DNA of 64,000 nucleotides, taken from an uncultured Clostridia bacterium. GTDB lineage: Bacteria; Bacillota; Clostridia; Christensenellales; UBA1242. Below the pieces are notes generated by a model. That model did not search any database and was not told the origin of the DNA. It saw nothing but the letters and a program-made list of their open reading frames with translations. Of this stretch, positions 1 through 8,171 are shown one piece after another. The position numbers and the translations under genes were made by a program. Where the stretch lies: the NCBI GenBank assembly GCA_930971385.1, contig CAKNGB010000004.1, forward strand, positions 1-64,000. The letters are read 5' to 3'. The first letter of the stretch is position 1. Each line of letters starts with the position of its first letter.

Positions 1-24
1 TTCAACTATTTAACTTGTAAAATT

Positions 25-52
25 AGAGTGAGTGTTTCCTCACTCTTTTTTT
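25..52 (+). terminator. Rho-independent terminator of an upstream gene
   Basis: A seven-base-pair stem (GAGTGAG at 26-32 with CTCACTC at 39-45) encloses a six-base loop and is followed by seven T. It ends a plus-strand transcript that enters from the left; the gene it serves lies outside the window. Confidence 0.8.
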
Positions 53-98
53 ATTGTTTAAAAAAGACAAAATAATTAACTTTTTTCTAAGTTTACTC

Positions 99-127
99 TT
101 GATTAAGAGAATAAAATATGTTAAAAT
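99..127 (+). promoter_or_regulatory. Sigma-A-like promoter of the LRR gene
   Basis: TTGATT (99-104) and TAAAAT (122-127) are separated by 17 bases, with TG just before the -10 (extended -10). It lies 64 bases before the start codon of the leucine-rich-repeat gene. Confidence 0.6.
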
Positions 128-191
128 AAAGTCCTATTTAAAAGTATTTTTGCTTATTGCATTGATATATTAATGGTTAAAAGAGGAAAAA

Positions 192-1265
192 ATGATTAAG
201 AAAAATAACAACCTAATTAAAGTGACAGAAAAAGATATGCCACTTCTTGAAAGTGGTGAAATTTGGAAAGATGTCACTAAAATTGGCAGAAGTGCATTTG
301 AAAAAATAAACAACTTGCAAGAAATTGAGATTCCAGAAAGTGTTGTTGAAATTGATGAGTATGCTTTTTCAGGGTGTGAAAACTTGAAAAGTGTTAAACT
401 GCCAAGTGAAATAAAGGTTGTCAAGCGCGGAACCTTTCAAAATTGTTCAAGTTTGGTTGACATAGAAGTGCCAAATAAAGTTGAGGAAATCGAGTGTGAG
501 GCGTTTTATAATTGTGAGAAACTAACAAAAATCAAATTGCCAGAAAATGTCACTTTAAGTTGTGCAGTGTTTGGCAATTGTTTTATGCTTGAGGAAGTTT
601 TGACAAAATCAATCAATACCGTTGGCGAATTTGCTTTTATGAATTGCAGGAAACTAAAAAAAATGCCTCAACAAAAAAGCATACACATTTCAGAGGGGGA
701 GTTTGCTGGTTGCGAGAGGCTAAAAGATGAAATCACAAACAGAGTGCGTGTGGTGGAAAAAAAGGCGTTTTGCGACTGCTTGGGATTAACAAGCCTTATA
801 ATTCCAGAAAGTGTTGTTGAAATTGATGACAATGCTTTTTGTGGATGCAAAAATTTGAGCATTGTTTTAATTCCTGACAGTGTGGAAGAATTTGGTTTTG
901 ATGTTTTTGAAGGCTGTGATAACTTAAAGTTTATATTTGCGGGAAACAATCTTAAAAAAATGCTACCTCCACCATTCAAGAAAAAAGTCATAGACCTTAA
1001 AAGCACGCCAGAAAAGTTTTTGGACTTACCAAGTGAACTTTTTAAAGATGAAAGATTAATTAAAACTTTGTTTGACACTATAAAATTCGGTATTATTGAA
1101 CAAGTTTATGAAAGGCCACGCCTTTTTGAAGAATATAAGGCATATTGTTTAAAGGTGTTGCGTGCGTCGACAATGAAAATTAAAAATCCAAAATTAACTG
1201 CAAAAGATATGGAGGGAATTATTAATCCTACTGAAAAAAGTAAATTTATTAAGGATATAAAATAA
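192..1265 (+). CDS. BspA-type leucine-rich-repeat protein
   Basis: The 357-aa product is built from about nine LRR_5 (BspA-type) repeats over residues 25-260, recognisable by the recurring pattern I-P-x-S-V-x-x-I-x-x-x-A-F-x-x-C-x-x-L. The last 100 residues lack repeats and are charged. BspA-type repeats usually mediate protein binding on the cell surface, but no signal peptide, membrane segment or anchor is visible, so the protein is probably cytoplasmic; its partner is unknown. The start is supported by GAGGA six bases upstream. Two repeats share an identical 29-base DNA segment (330-358 and 801-829). The family is clear, the function is not. Confidence 0.8.
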   Translation: MIKKNNNLIKVTEKDMPLLESGEIWKDVTKIGRSAFEKINNLQEIEIPESVVEIDEYAFSGCENLKSVKLPSEIKVVKRGTFQNCSSLVDIEVPNKVEEIECEAFYNCEKLTKIKLPENVTLSCAVFGNCFMLEEVLTKSINTVGEFAFMNCRKLKKMPQQKSIHISEGEFAGCERLKDEITNRVRVVEKKAFCDCLGLTSLIIPESVVEIDDNAFCGCKNLSIVLIPDSVEEFGFDVFEGCDNLKFIFAGNNLKKMLPPPFKKKVIDLKSTPEKFLDLPSELFKDERLIKTLFDTIKFGIIEQVYERPRLFEEYKAYCLKVLRASTMKIKNPKLTAKDMEGIINPTEKSKFIKDIK

Positions 1266-1278
1266 TTTTGAAATTATC

Positions 1279-1307
1279 TTGAAAATTGTGGAGAAATAGG
1301 ATATAAT
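1279..1307 (+). promoter_or_regulatory. Sigma-A-like promoter of the WG-repeat-like gene
   Basis: TTGAAA (1279-1284), a 17-base spacer and TATAAT (1302-1307) are followed by a GAGGTG ribosome binding site (1314-1319) and ATG at 1325. This gives a short leader of about ten bases. Confidence 0.75.
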
Positions 1308-1324
1308 AAAAAAGAGGTGAAAAT

Positions 1325-1672
1325 ATGGAAGAAAAATATCAAATTGTTGGTTCGTTTGGTGACGGCAAGGCGCTAATTAAAATGAATGACGGAAGTGGCT
1401 ATTCTATTATGTATAGAAACGGTAGGGTTTCCTCGGCAAGATTTGAAAAAATAACAGAATTTGATATGTATGGCTTTGCAATGGTTTATAGAAAAGGCGA
1501 CGAGAAACCTACTTTAATGATCGATAGAGGTGGTGATATTTATCAAATAACAAAGGTGGTTGATAAATTATCAACTATTGAAACTGCCGAGGAAAGAAAA
1601 ATTAGCGCTAGAAAAGCAGAAATTGATGTCAATGCTGAAATTAGGAAAAAGGGTAAAATTAGAACATTTTAA
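1325..1672 (+). CDS. Small WG-repeat-like protein
   Basis: The product is 115 aa with no signal peptide. Residues 8-75 read as two degenerate WG-type beta repeats (pattern G-x-A-L-I...Y-R-N-G-R then F-D-x-Y-G-F-A-M-V...I-D-R-G-G), followed by a charged helical tail. WG repeats are common in Bacillota proteins of unknown role. The gene has its own promoter and a strong terminator at 1695-1720, so it is a single-gene unit. The start is fixed by GAGGTG five bases before the ATG. Domain assignment is by eye; the gene itself is likely real. Confidence 0.7.
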   Translation: MEEKYQIVGSFGDGKALIKMNDGSGYSIMYRNGRVSSARFEKITEFDMYGFAMVYRKGDEKPTLMIDRGGDIYQITKVVDKLSTIETAEERKISARKAEIDVNAEIRKKGKIRTF

Positions 1673-1694
1673 TTTGCGAAAAATGTTGTAAAAA

Positions 1695-1720
1695 GAGGAT
1701 ATTTTTAATATCCTTTTTTT
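1695..1720 (+). terminator. Rho-independent terminator
   Basis: GGATATT (1697-1703) pairs with AATATCC (1707-1713) across a three-base loop, followed by seven T. It closes the unit of the 115-aa gene. Confidence 0.8.
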
Positions 1721-1826
1721 GACGCCAAATCTTTCAATTTTTCGACGAAATCACAAAAGAAAAAACATATTAATCATTGGAGTTTTCTTCTATTTATTAT
1801 ATAATTTTTCGCGTAGGAGGAATTAT

Positions 1827-2120
1827 ATGAGAAACGACATTTTAAAATCATTCGCCTTAAAGGCAAAAAAGAAATTATTGGGAAAAGAAAATGAGGTTCG
1901 CGCAAAAATCAAAGTGATTTCTTTCGAGGATGAAGCATTTAAGGAAAAAGTGGAATATTTGGTTTCTAAAGAGGATGAAATTTTTAATCCTATCCACTTT
2001 CTTATGGATGATAAAGTGATGAGGTCGCTGGATAGTGCTGGAAAAGAAAGATATCTTCTTTCCACCATCGACAAATATATGCGATACAAAAATGAAATAA
2101 TTGAGGAGAAGAGTTGTTAG
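1827..2120 (+). CDS. Small conserved-type hypothetical protein
   Basis: The product is 97 aa, charged and mainly helical, with no signal peptide or membrane segment. The reading frame is open from 1719, but the start at 1827 is preferred because TAGGAGG (1814-1820) sits six bases upstream and the earlier part would be an atypical basic-hydrophobic extension. The C-terminal half has the look of short Bacillota proteins with a pattern S-L-D-x-x-x-K-E-R-Y-L-L-S-x-x-D-K-Y; I cannot name the family. No function is proposed. Confidence 0.65.
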   Translation: MRNDILKSFALKAKKKLLGKENEVRAKIKVISFEDEAFKEKVEYLVSKEDEIFNPIHFLMDDKVMRSLDSAGKERYLLSTIDKYMRYKNEIIEEKSC

Positions 2121-2131
2121 CAACTTTTTTC
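2112..2131 (+). terminator. Weak terminator overlapping a stop codon
   Basis: AGTTG (2112-2116) and CAACT (2121-2125) form a five-base-pair stem whose loop is the TTAG containing the stop codon of the preceding gene; a T-rich run follows to 2137. The stem is short, so efficiency is doubtful. Confidence 0.45.
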
Positions 2132-2151
2132 TTTTTTACATATATAGATAT

Positions 2152-2694
2152 ATGGAAAAGAGAGTTAAGTTTATCGGCGAAAACAAGATTGGTAAAAATG
2201 TGAAGATAACAGGTGACTCGGTCATTGAAAATTCGATTATTGGCGACAACACTGAAATTATAAGTTCGCATATTTTTGAAAGTGAGATTGGAAAAAATTG
2301 CAAGATTGGTCCTTTTACGCATCTAAGAAAAGGCACAAAGCTTGCTGACAGCGTCAAGGTCGGCTCGTTTGTGGAAATTAAAAACAGCGAAATTGGAGAG
2401 CACAGCAAAGTTCCACATTTTGCTTACATTGGCGATGCAAAAATCGGCAAACGTGTTAATGTTGGTTGTGGTGTTGTGTTTGCAAACTATGACGGAAAAA
2501 ATAAACATCAAACTGTGATTGGAGATGATGTTTTTATCGGCGCAAATGTCAACATTGTGGCGCCAGTTAAAATTGCCGACAAAACCTATATTTGCGCAGG
2601 AACAACTGTGACAAAAGACACTGAAATTGGCGATTTTGTGATTGGAAGAGTGCGTCAAGAAAATAAGAAAAATAATAAAGTTAGATATAATTAA
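2152..2694 (+). CDS. Stand-alone left-handed beta-helix acetyltransferase (GlmU C-terminal-like)
   Basis: The 180-aa product is a hexapeptide-repeat protein matching the C-terminal domain of GlmU: G-P-F-x-H-L-R near the middle, then V-P-H-F-A-Y-I-G-D (the His aligns with the catalytic His of GlmU), N-Y-D-G-K-N-K-H and A-G-T-T-V-T-K-D. In bifunctional GlmU this domain acetylates glucosamine-1-phosphate for UDP-GlcNAc synthesis; the uridyltransferase half is absent here. It may be a separate acetyltransferase subunit or act on another sugar. The frame is open to 2101, but a TTG there would overlap the previous gene and lacks a ribosome binding site. The ATG at 2152 also lacks one; TTGTTA/TACATA at 2114-2142 would give an almost leaderless mRNA. 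Confidence 0.8.
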   Translation: MEKRVKFIGENKIGKNVKITGDSVIENSIIGDNTEIISSHIFESEIGKNCKIGPFTHLRKGTKLADSVKVGSFVEIKNSEIGEHSKVPHFAYIGDAKIGKRVNVGCGVVFANYDGKNKHQTVIGDDVFIGANVNIVAPVKIADKTYICAGTTVTKDTEIGDFVIGRVRQENKKNNKVRYN

Positions 2695-2855
2695 ACGAAA
2701 TATTTTTTATCGTTTAAAATAAAGGAAAAAACAAAAATTCCTTTAAATTTAAAAAAATGCTAAAAAAATCAAATTTTTTAGTGTTTTTATTTATTTTTTT
2801 AAGATTTTTCTTAAATATATTTTTTTAAATTTATTTATATTTTATGTGAATTATC

Positions 2856-2884
2856 TTGTAAATTTTTTCATATTTTGCTAAAAT
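2856..2884 (+). promoter_or_regulatory. Promoter of the helicase-nuclease gene
   Basis: TTGTAA (2856-2861), a 17-base spacer and TAAAAT (2879-2884) with a TGC extended -10. GAAGGTG (2893-2899) precedes the ATG at 2904. The 160 bases before it (2695-2855) are almost pure A/T and hold no gene. Confidence 0.65.
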
Positions 2885-2903
2885 AAATATACGAAGGTGA
2901 AAT

Positions 2904-5900
2904 ATGAAATCAATTTATAAATTTTATAAGGAAAGGCTGATTGAAATCAGCGGTAAGAACAGAAGTTTATATTCAAGGAATATAAGCAAAAAATACGCCT
3001 ATGACGCTGGCGCTTTAATTGGAAATGATAAGGACGAGTTCCAAGAATTTTTCCAATTTTTGTGGAAAGGCAAACGCACAAGTTATGCGCTCATCAAAAA
3101 AGAGAATAAAGAGAGAATCTATCAAAATTTTAATCTCGACGCCAAGGTGAAAGCACAATTTAAAGATATGGACAACATGACGCCAGAGGAAAAGCGCAGT
3201 GAAAACTTGAGGCGTGAAAGAGTAAAACGCGAAGAGGGTAAAAAGATTATAACCTCGCAGGTAAATTCTCTTAAACTTTTGAAAAGAGAGATTGAAGAGT
3301 TTGCAAAGGAAACAGGTAGATATGAACTTTTTGTGGGCTATCCTTTTGTGACTGGATATTTAAACAAAGACATCACAATCAAAGCGCCTCTCATTCTTTT
3401 TCCAGTTGTTATCAATGTGGAAAACGACACCACTGTTTCCATTGAAGCAAAACACGATGAATTTGTGCAATTCAATAAGGTGCTTATGCTTGCCTATGCC
3501 AAGGAACATCGTTTAAACACCGACGGCATGATTATGGAATTTGATAATCTCATGGACTATAAACTTAAATCGGTGAAAGATGTTTTAGACTATCTTTCTG
3601 CCTATGGTTTTAAGTTTGAAGTTGACCGTAAGTTTGATAATGGGCTTGTTAAGTTTGATGATATTAAAGAACAAAATTTCAAGTTTGACCTTAAAATTGT
3701 CAATTCCTGCGTGATTGGAAGATTTCCTCTTGCCAACTCCATATACAACGACTACACACTTCTTGAAAAGCATGGCTTAACAAGCACAGCCATCAAACAA
3801 CTTTTGGAAGGAAAGAATGCTAAGAAAAACAAGAAGTATGACGAGCGAATTTACACCATCAACGACCTTGACTATGCGCAAGAAAGCGCCATTCAAAAGT
3901 TGAACGAGTCGGGTAACCTTGTTATCTATGGTCCTCCTGGAACTGGTAAGTCGCAAACCATTGTTAACATAATTTCGGACGCACTTTGCAAAAACAAAAA
4001 GGTCTTGGTTGTTTCGCAAAAAAAGGCTGCGCTCGATGTTGTTTTCAACCGTCTTAAAACTTTAAATTCCAAGTGTATGTTCATAACGGATGCCGAAAAA
4101 AATAAAGTGGCGTTTTATGAAAGATGCAATCAAATGCACCAGGCGGTGATGAACAGCGGAAAAAGTTTGGAGACTCGCGCAGACTTCGACCTTGTGGAAG
4201 AGAATATCAAAAAAGAAGAAAAGGAACTTCAAATAATCTCCGACACCTTATTCACCAAAACACCTTTTGGCTTGTCACTTCAAGAGATGTATACCAATTC
4301 TGCTAAAATTGGCAAGCGTAGTTTTGATTATGTGCTATATAAACTTATGCTTAAAAATAAAGAGTTGATGTCGATGGACTATAAAAAACTGTCCTCAACT
4401 TTAAGGCTTATACGCGACAAAAACAAGGCATCGCTTTATTATCGCTACATCGAACTTAAAAAGAATAATCCTCTTATCGACCACATAAAGCCAGATGTTG
4501 AAGTTCATGTTATTAATCAATTAAAAACCTATATAAAAGAGATAACTGCAAGAAACATTGTGCCTTTCGACACAGCAAAACATCCTCATGCAAGGCAACT
4601 TATGATATATATGCTAGAGAATGGCGTGGAAAATATTGACGATATGAAACCTCTCATCAAGATGATAACGGAGGTTGAGAATAAGAAATTGCACTCAGCA
4701 CTCAAATGGTCGAAAGTTTTGTTCCCAGCATATCCATTTGTGAAGCATAAGATGAACAAAAAGGAAGAGGAAATAACCGAAAGTTTCAAAAGCACCATGG
4801 AAGATATTGAAAATTACATAAGTAATTATTCTCTTCTTAACAAAGTGCTTGACCGCAAAGGCTATCTCATGACCATCGATAACCTAATCAATGGAAACTC
4901 CATTTTCTTGCGACTTCTTCTGAATGCGCTTGAAGACTACTTGGAAATTCGAGATGTCAATGTGTCCTTACAAGGCTTGACTGAAGAAGAAAAGGTGATT
5001 TTAAACTTTGCTTATGAAAACTCCAAAAACGCCAGACAATATCGTGAAATCGTCGACAAGATTTTGGAGATAAGAGTTTATCATGAAGCGATTAAATATG
5101 AAGAAATCAATAAGGATAAACTTTCCATAATTATCGACTTTGAAAACATAAGAAACAGAATTTTGTCGCTTAAAAAAGATGAAAAACAAATCTCCATGAA
5201 TATTTGCCTTGGAAAATTTAAGGATGAATATTTTGAATACTATAACAATAGCCCAGAAAGCAAAAATTACCTATACCAAATCACCAAACAACAAGGGCTG
5301 TTGCCGATAAGAAAAATGATGGATTTGTATAACGATTTCCTTCTTAAACTTTTTCCATGCTGGCTTTTGTCGCCAGAAAGCGTTTCCACAATTTTCCCTC
5401 TTAAAAAGGAGATGTTTGACATTATCTTGTTTGATGAGGCAAGTCAGGTGTTCATTGAAAACACACTTCCAACAATATATCGCGGGAAGGCAATTGTGGT
5501 TGCAGGCGACTCGAAGCAGTTAAGACCAACTGCGACCTTTGTTAAAAGATATATGGGCAATGACAGCGACGACGAACTTGACCTTGCCACACAAGCCGCT
5601 CTTGAAGTGGAAAGTTTACTGGACCTTGCAACTTCTCGTTTCACAAGCACAAATTTGACCTATCACTATCGAAGTAAAAATGAAGAACTTATCGACTTTT
5701 CCAACTATGCTTTCTACGATGGTAAACTTCAAATTGCGCCAAACATCTCAAAAAATGTTGGAAATAAGCCTATTGAAAGAATTAAAGTTAATGGTAAGTG
5801 GCTTGGCAGACGCAATGAAGCAGAGGCAGATGCGGTTGTGGCGCTTCTTAAAAAACTTATCAAAAACAAGAGAAATAAGTCATCAATTGGAATTATCACC

Positions 5901-6722
5901 TTTAACACTGAACAAGAAAATGCGATTGAAGATGCTATTGACGAGGAGTGCCAAAAAGATTCCGCTTTTCGTGATGCGTTTATTCGCGAGCAAAACAGAA
6001 GGGAAAACAACGAGGACACCTCAATTTTCATTAAAAACTTGGAAAACGTGCAAGGTGACGAGCGCGATATCATAATATTCAGCATTGGATACGCAAGAAA
6101 TGAATATGGCAAAGTTGTGGCTCACTTTGGCACGCTTTCGGTTGAGGGCGGGGAAAACAGGCTTAACGTTGCCATCACTCGTGCAAAAGAAAAAATATAT
6201 GTTGTGACCAGCATCGAGCCAGAAGAACTTTTGGTGGAAGGCTCAAAAAATGCTGGACCTAAGATTTTCAAGAGTTATCTTAAATATGTCAGAGCGGTTT
6301 CCAACAAGAAAAATAAGGAAGCGCAATTCATTCTCGACAGTTTCAAACCATCTCTTCCTCAGGCTCAAGCAGATGAAGTTGTCAATCAACTTGAATATGA
6401 AATTAAGGAAGCACTTGTTAAACTTGGCTATAGCGTGGAAACGAACTTGGGCAACACGGACTATAAACTTTCGCTTGCAGTTTACGATAAAGCTAGAGAT
6501 AGATATTTACTTGGAATTGAATGTGACTATGCGGCATTCAAAAGCAGTGATTCCATCATGGAGCGTGATGTTTATCGCAACAAATTTTTGGAGTCTCGCG
6601 GATGGAGTATTATGAGGGTTTGGAGCCGAGATTGGTGGATGAATAAGGAAAAAGTCATCAACTCCATTGTGAAAGCAATAAACATAAACAAGAAAAAGTT
6701 GGATGCACAGCAAACAAAATAA
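2904..6722 (+). CDS. Superfamily 1 helicase (DUF4011/AAA_11/AAA_12) with C-terminal Vsr/MTES_1575-like nuclease
   Basis: The product is 1272 aa. The N-terminus (Y-K-E-R-L-I-E-I-S-G-K-N-R) resembles the DUF4011 start. Helicase motifs appear in order: Walker A G-P-P-G-T-G-K-S near 345, Walker B D-E-A-S-Q near 843, G-D-S-K-Q-L-R-P near 868, Y-H-Y-R-S near 920, V-Q-G-D-E-R-D near 1048 and V-A-I-T-R-A-K near 1090. The final 100 residues (G-I-E-C-D, then W-S-R-D-W-W) match the MTES_1575/Vsr-like restriction endonuclease fold. Proteins with this order are often found in defence islands and include reported anti-phage genes, so a role in degrading or unwinding foreign nucleic acid is the best inference. 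It stands alone with its own promoter and terminator; no partner gene is adjacent. Confidence 0.85.
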   Translation: MKSIYKFYKERLIEISGKNRSLYSRNISKKYAYDAGALIGNDKDEFQEFFQFLWKGKRTSYALIKKENKERIYQNFNLDAKVKAQFKDMDNMTPEEKRSENLRRERVKREEGKKIITSQVNSLKLLKREIEEFAKETGRYELFVGYPFVTGYLNKDITIKAPLILFPVVINVENDTTVSIEAKHDEFVQFNKVLMLAYAKEHRLNTDGMIMEFDNLMDYKLKSVKDVLDYLSAYGFKFEVDRKFDNGLVKFDDIKEQNFKFDLKIVNSCVIGRFPLANSIYNDYTLLEKHGLTSTAIKQLLEGKNAKKNKKYDERIYTINDLDYAQESAIQKLNESGNLVIYGPPGTGKSQTIVNIISDALCKNKKVLVVSQKKAALDVVFNRLKTLNSKCMFITDAEKNKVAFYERCNQMHQAVMNSGKSLETRADFDLVEENIKKEEKELQIISDTLFTKTPFGLSLQEMYTNSAKIGKRSFDYVLYKLMLKNKELMSMDYKKLSSTLRLIRDKNKASLYYRYIELKKNNPLIDHIKPDVEVHVINQLKTYIKEITARNIVPFDTAKHPHARQLMIYMLENGVENIDDMKPLIKMITEVENKKLHSALKWSKVLFPAYPFVKHKMNKKEEEITESFKSTMEDIENYISNYSLLNKVLDRKGYLMTIDNLINGNSIFLRLLLNALEDYLEIRDVNVSLQGLTEEEKVILNFAYENSKNARQYREIVDKILEIRVYHEAIKYEEINKDKLSIIIDFENIRNRILSLKKDEKQISMNICLGKFKDEYFEYYNNSPESKNYLYQITKQQGLLPIRKMMDLYNDFLLKLFPCWLLSPESVSTIFPLKKEMFDIILFDEASQVFIENTLPTIYRGKAIVVAGDSKQLRPTATFVKRYMGNDSDDELDLATQAALEVESLLDLATSRFTSTNLTYHYRSKNEELIDFSNYAFYDGKLQIAPNISKNVGNKPIERIKVNGKWLGRRNEAEADAVVALLKKLIKNKRNKSSIGIITFNTEQENAIEDAIDEECQKDSAFRDAFIREQNRRENNEDTSIFIKNLENVQGDERDIIIFSIGYARNEYGKVVAHFGTLSVEGGENRLNVAITRAKEKIYVVTSIEPEELLVEGSKNAGPKIFKSYLKYVRAVSNKKNKEAQFILDSFKPSLPQAQADEVVNQLEYEIKEALVKLGYSVETNLGNTDYKLSLAVYDKARDRYLLGIECDYAAFKSSDSIMERDVYRNKFLESRGWSIMRVWSRDWWMNKEKVINSIVKAININKKKLDAQQTK

Positions 6723-6745
6723 GGAGATTAAATATCTCCTTTTTT
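6721..6745 (+). terminator. Rho-independent terminator
   Basis: AAGGAGAT (6721-6728) pairs with ATCTCCTT (6734-6741) across a five-base loop and runs into T. It overlaps the stop codon of the helicase-nuclease gene. The following 6746-6993 is A/T-rich with no gene seen. Confidence 0.85.
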
Positions 6746-6993
6746 ATTTAAAAATATTTTAAAATAAATAAAAAAGCAATTTTTTATGCATTTTTTATCG
6801 TTTTTGCATGGTATTTTAACGATTTTTTTATATTTTTTATATTTTTTATTTAAATTTTATTTTTGAATATATTTTTCTTAAATTATTTTTTTAATTTATT
6901 CTTAATTAATTTTGAATTTATTTTAGTTAGAATATCACATTCTTGTTTTAAATTTTCAAGTCTAAATATTAAAAAGTTGGCAAAAATTTTTAT

Positions 6994-7650
6994 GTGGATA
7001 TTCTCCTTTTGATAGTCCTATCTTTTTACAGTTTGAAAGGATACCTAAAAGGTGCCGTTAAAATGTTTCTTTCCATCGTCGGCACAACCTTTATCATCTT
7101 TTTGGCATATTTTTTGGCGAAAGACTTAATGGTAAATTTTGAAAATGGTATGATTTTTGATTTTTTTAACAACTTCTATGTAAACCTCTTCAACAAGTTT
7201 GTGCCAGGAGAATTTTCCTCAATTGATGAACTTGTAAATTCTTTAGGTGGCGTGTTCAGCGTGCTTTCAATTATTTTGGAGGACATATCTTTTGACGGTG
7301 TTTTATCTTGCGGTCATATTGTGGGACCAACGCTTGCAAGGCTGACAATAAACATTCTTTTGTTTCTAATCCTCTTTTTTCTTCTGCACTTTCTTATCAA
7401 AATTTTTTCGCTATTAATAAATAAAATGATAAACTTTGCAGGTTTATCATTTGCCAATCGAATGTTAGGTTTGGTTTTGGGTTTACTTAAAGGCGCTGTG
7501 GTGTTTGCCATAATTTTTCTGTGTCTTTCAACGCTTGCAAGTTTAAATTTAAGTGAAGGTTTAACCAACTTTGTGCAAAGTGGATTTCTTTCCAACTTTA
7601 TCTATGAAAACTATATAACCAAAATCTTTTCCTTTATATATCATATTTAA
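6994..7650 (+). CDS. CvpA-like integral membrane protein
   Basis: The 218-aa product has an N-terminal membrane segment, a second at about 22-45, two more between 115 and 185, and the family hallmark F-A-N-R-M-L-G-L-V-L-G-L-L-K-G near residue 160. CvpA proteins are small membrane proteins linked to envelope homeostasis, and colicin V export in E. coli; the biochemical role is unclear. The start is GTG at 6994: the ATG two bases earlier is out of frame and stops at once. The Shine-Dalgarno sequence is poor. Its last 17 bases overlap the end of the opposite-strand DivIC-like gene. Confidence 0.75.
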   Translation: MDILLLIVLSFYSLKGYLKGAVKMFLSIVGTTFIIFLAYFLAKDLMVNFENGMIFDFFNNFYVNLFNKFVPGEFSSIDELVNSLGGVFSVLSIILEDISFDGVLSCGHIVGPTLARLTINILLFLILFFLLHFLIKIFSLLINKMINFAGLSFANRMLGLVLGLLKGAVVFAIIFLCLSTLASLNLSEGLTNFVQSGFLSNFIYENYITKIFSFIYHI

Positions 7651-7861
7651 AATCATCAAATTCTAAATTTGTGGTTTGAGAAATGGAAGGAATATTGGAA
7701 ATCTCTTCTTTCATTCGGTCAATCTCTTGGTTATAGTGGATGATAAGGGCAAGTTCCACAATCACAGCCGCAGTTAATAAGGCGATTAGAACATATGAAA
7801 AAATATTAAAGAAACTAATTTTCTTTTTTTCTTCTTTAACTTCTTTTCTTTTTTCTTCCAT
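7634..7861 (-). CDS. divIC: DivIC/FtsB-like septum protein
   Basis: The product is 75 aa: a basic N-terminal cytoplasmic stretch, one membrane segment at about 20-43, then a short extracellular helix (Y-N-Q-E-I-D-R-M-K-E-E-I). This topology and its place directly after yabP and yabQ match the Bacillus order yabP-yabQ-divIC. DivIC is a bitopic division protein that forms a complex with FtsL and DivIB at the septum. The extracellular part is shorter than usual, so the assignment rests largely on context. It overlaps yabQ by 26 bases and the CvpA-like gene by 17. Confidence 0.55.
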   Translation of the reverse strand: MEEKRKEVKEEKKKISFFNIFSYVLIALLTAAVIVELALIIHYNQEIDRMKEEISNIPSISQTTNLEFDDFKYDI

Positions 7862-8171
7862 GTTTAATATTATAGCAAATTTTTCTTGTCAGTGCAAACA
7901 TATTTTGCGCAATTGTTTTTTCAATTGAAAAGGAAAGAAGAAAAGCAAAGAGTGAAAACCATCTCAGTTCGCCATAGTTAAAAATTAAATTGATTAAAAA
8001 ATAAGTAAAACTTGATAAAAAAACGCAAAAAAATAGTAAAAAATTAGAAAAAAACTTATTTTTTACCTTATTTTCTATGATTTTTTGAAAATCAAAAATT
8101 AAGCCACATAAAAATCCGCACAAAACAAAAAGGAAAAACACGCCAAGTTGGGCTTGTGTTTCGTATAGCAT
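7836..8171 (-). CDS. yabQ: Spore cortex biosynthesis protein YabQ
   Basis: The 111-aa product has an N-terminal membrane segment with the YabQ-type pattern G-x-x-x-G-L-I-F-D-F, followed by two further hydrophobic helices and a basic tail. YabQ is a sporulation membrane protein needed for spore cortex formation in Bacillus. The start codon overlaps the stop of yabP by one base (TAATG), which suggests translational coupling. The gene is a strong sign that the organism or its recent ancestor forms spores. Confidence 0.8.
   Translation of the reverse strand: MLYETQAQLGVFFLFVLCGFLCGLIFDFQKIIENKVKNKFFSNFLLFFCVFLSSFTYFLINLIFNYGELRWFSLFAFLLSFSIEKTIAQNMFALTRKICYNIKHGRKKKRS

Noticed and set aside
1719-1826. 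N-terminal extension of the 97-aa ORF from 1719
   Set aside because: The terminator T-run ends at 1720, and TAGGAGG is spaced correctly only for the ATG at 1827.
2101-2151. Longer reading frame for the acetyltransferase starting with TTG at 2101
   Set aside because: It overlaps the preceding gene and a hairpin, has no ribosome binding site and adds residues unlike the GlmU C-terminal domain.
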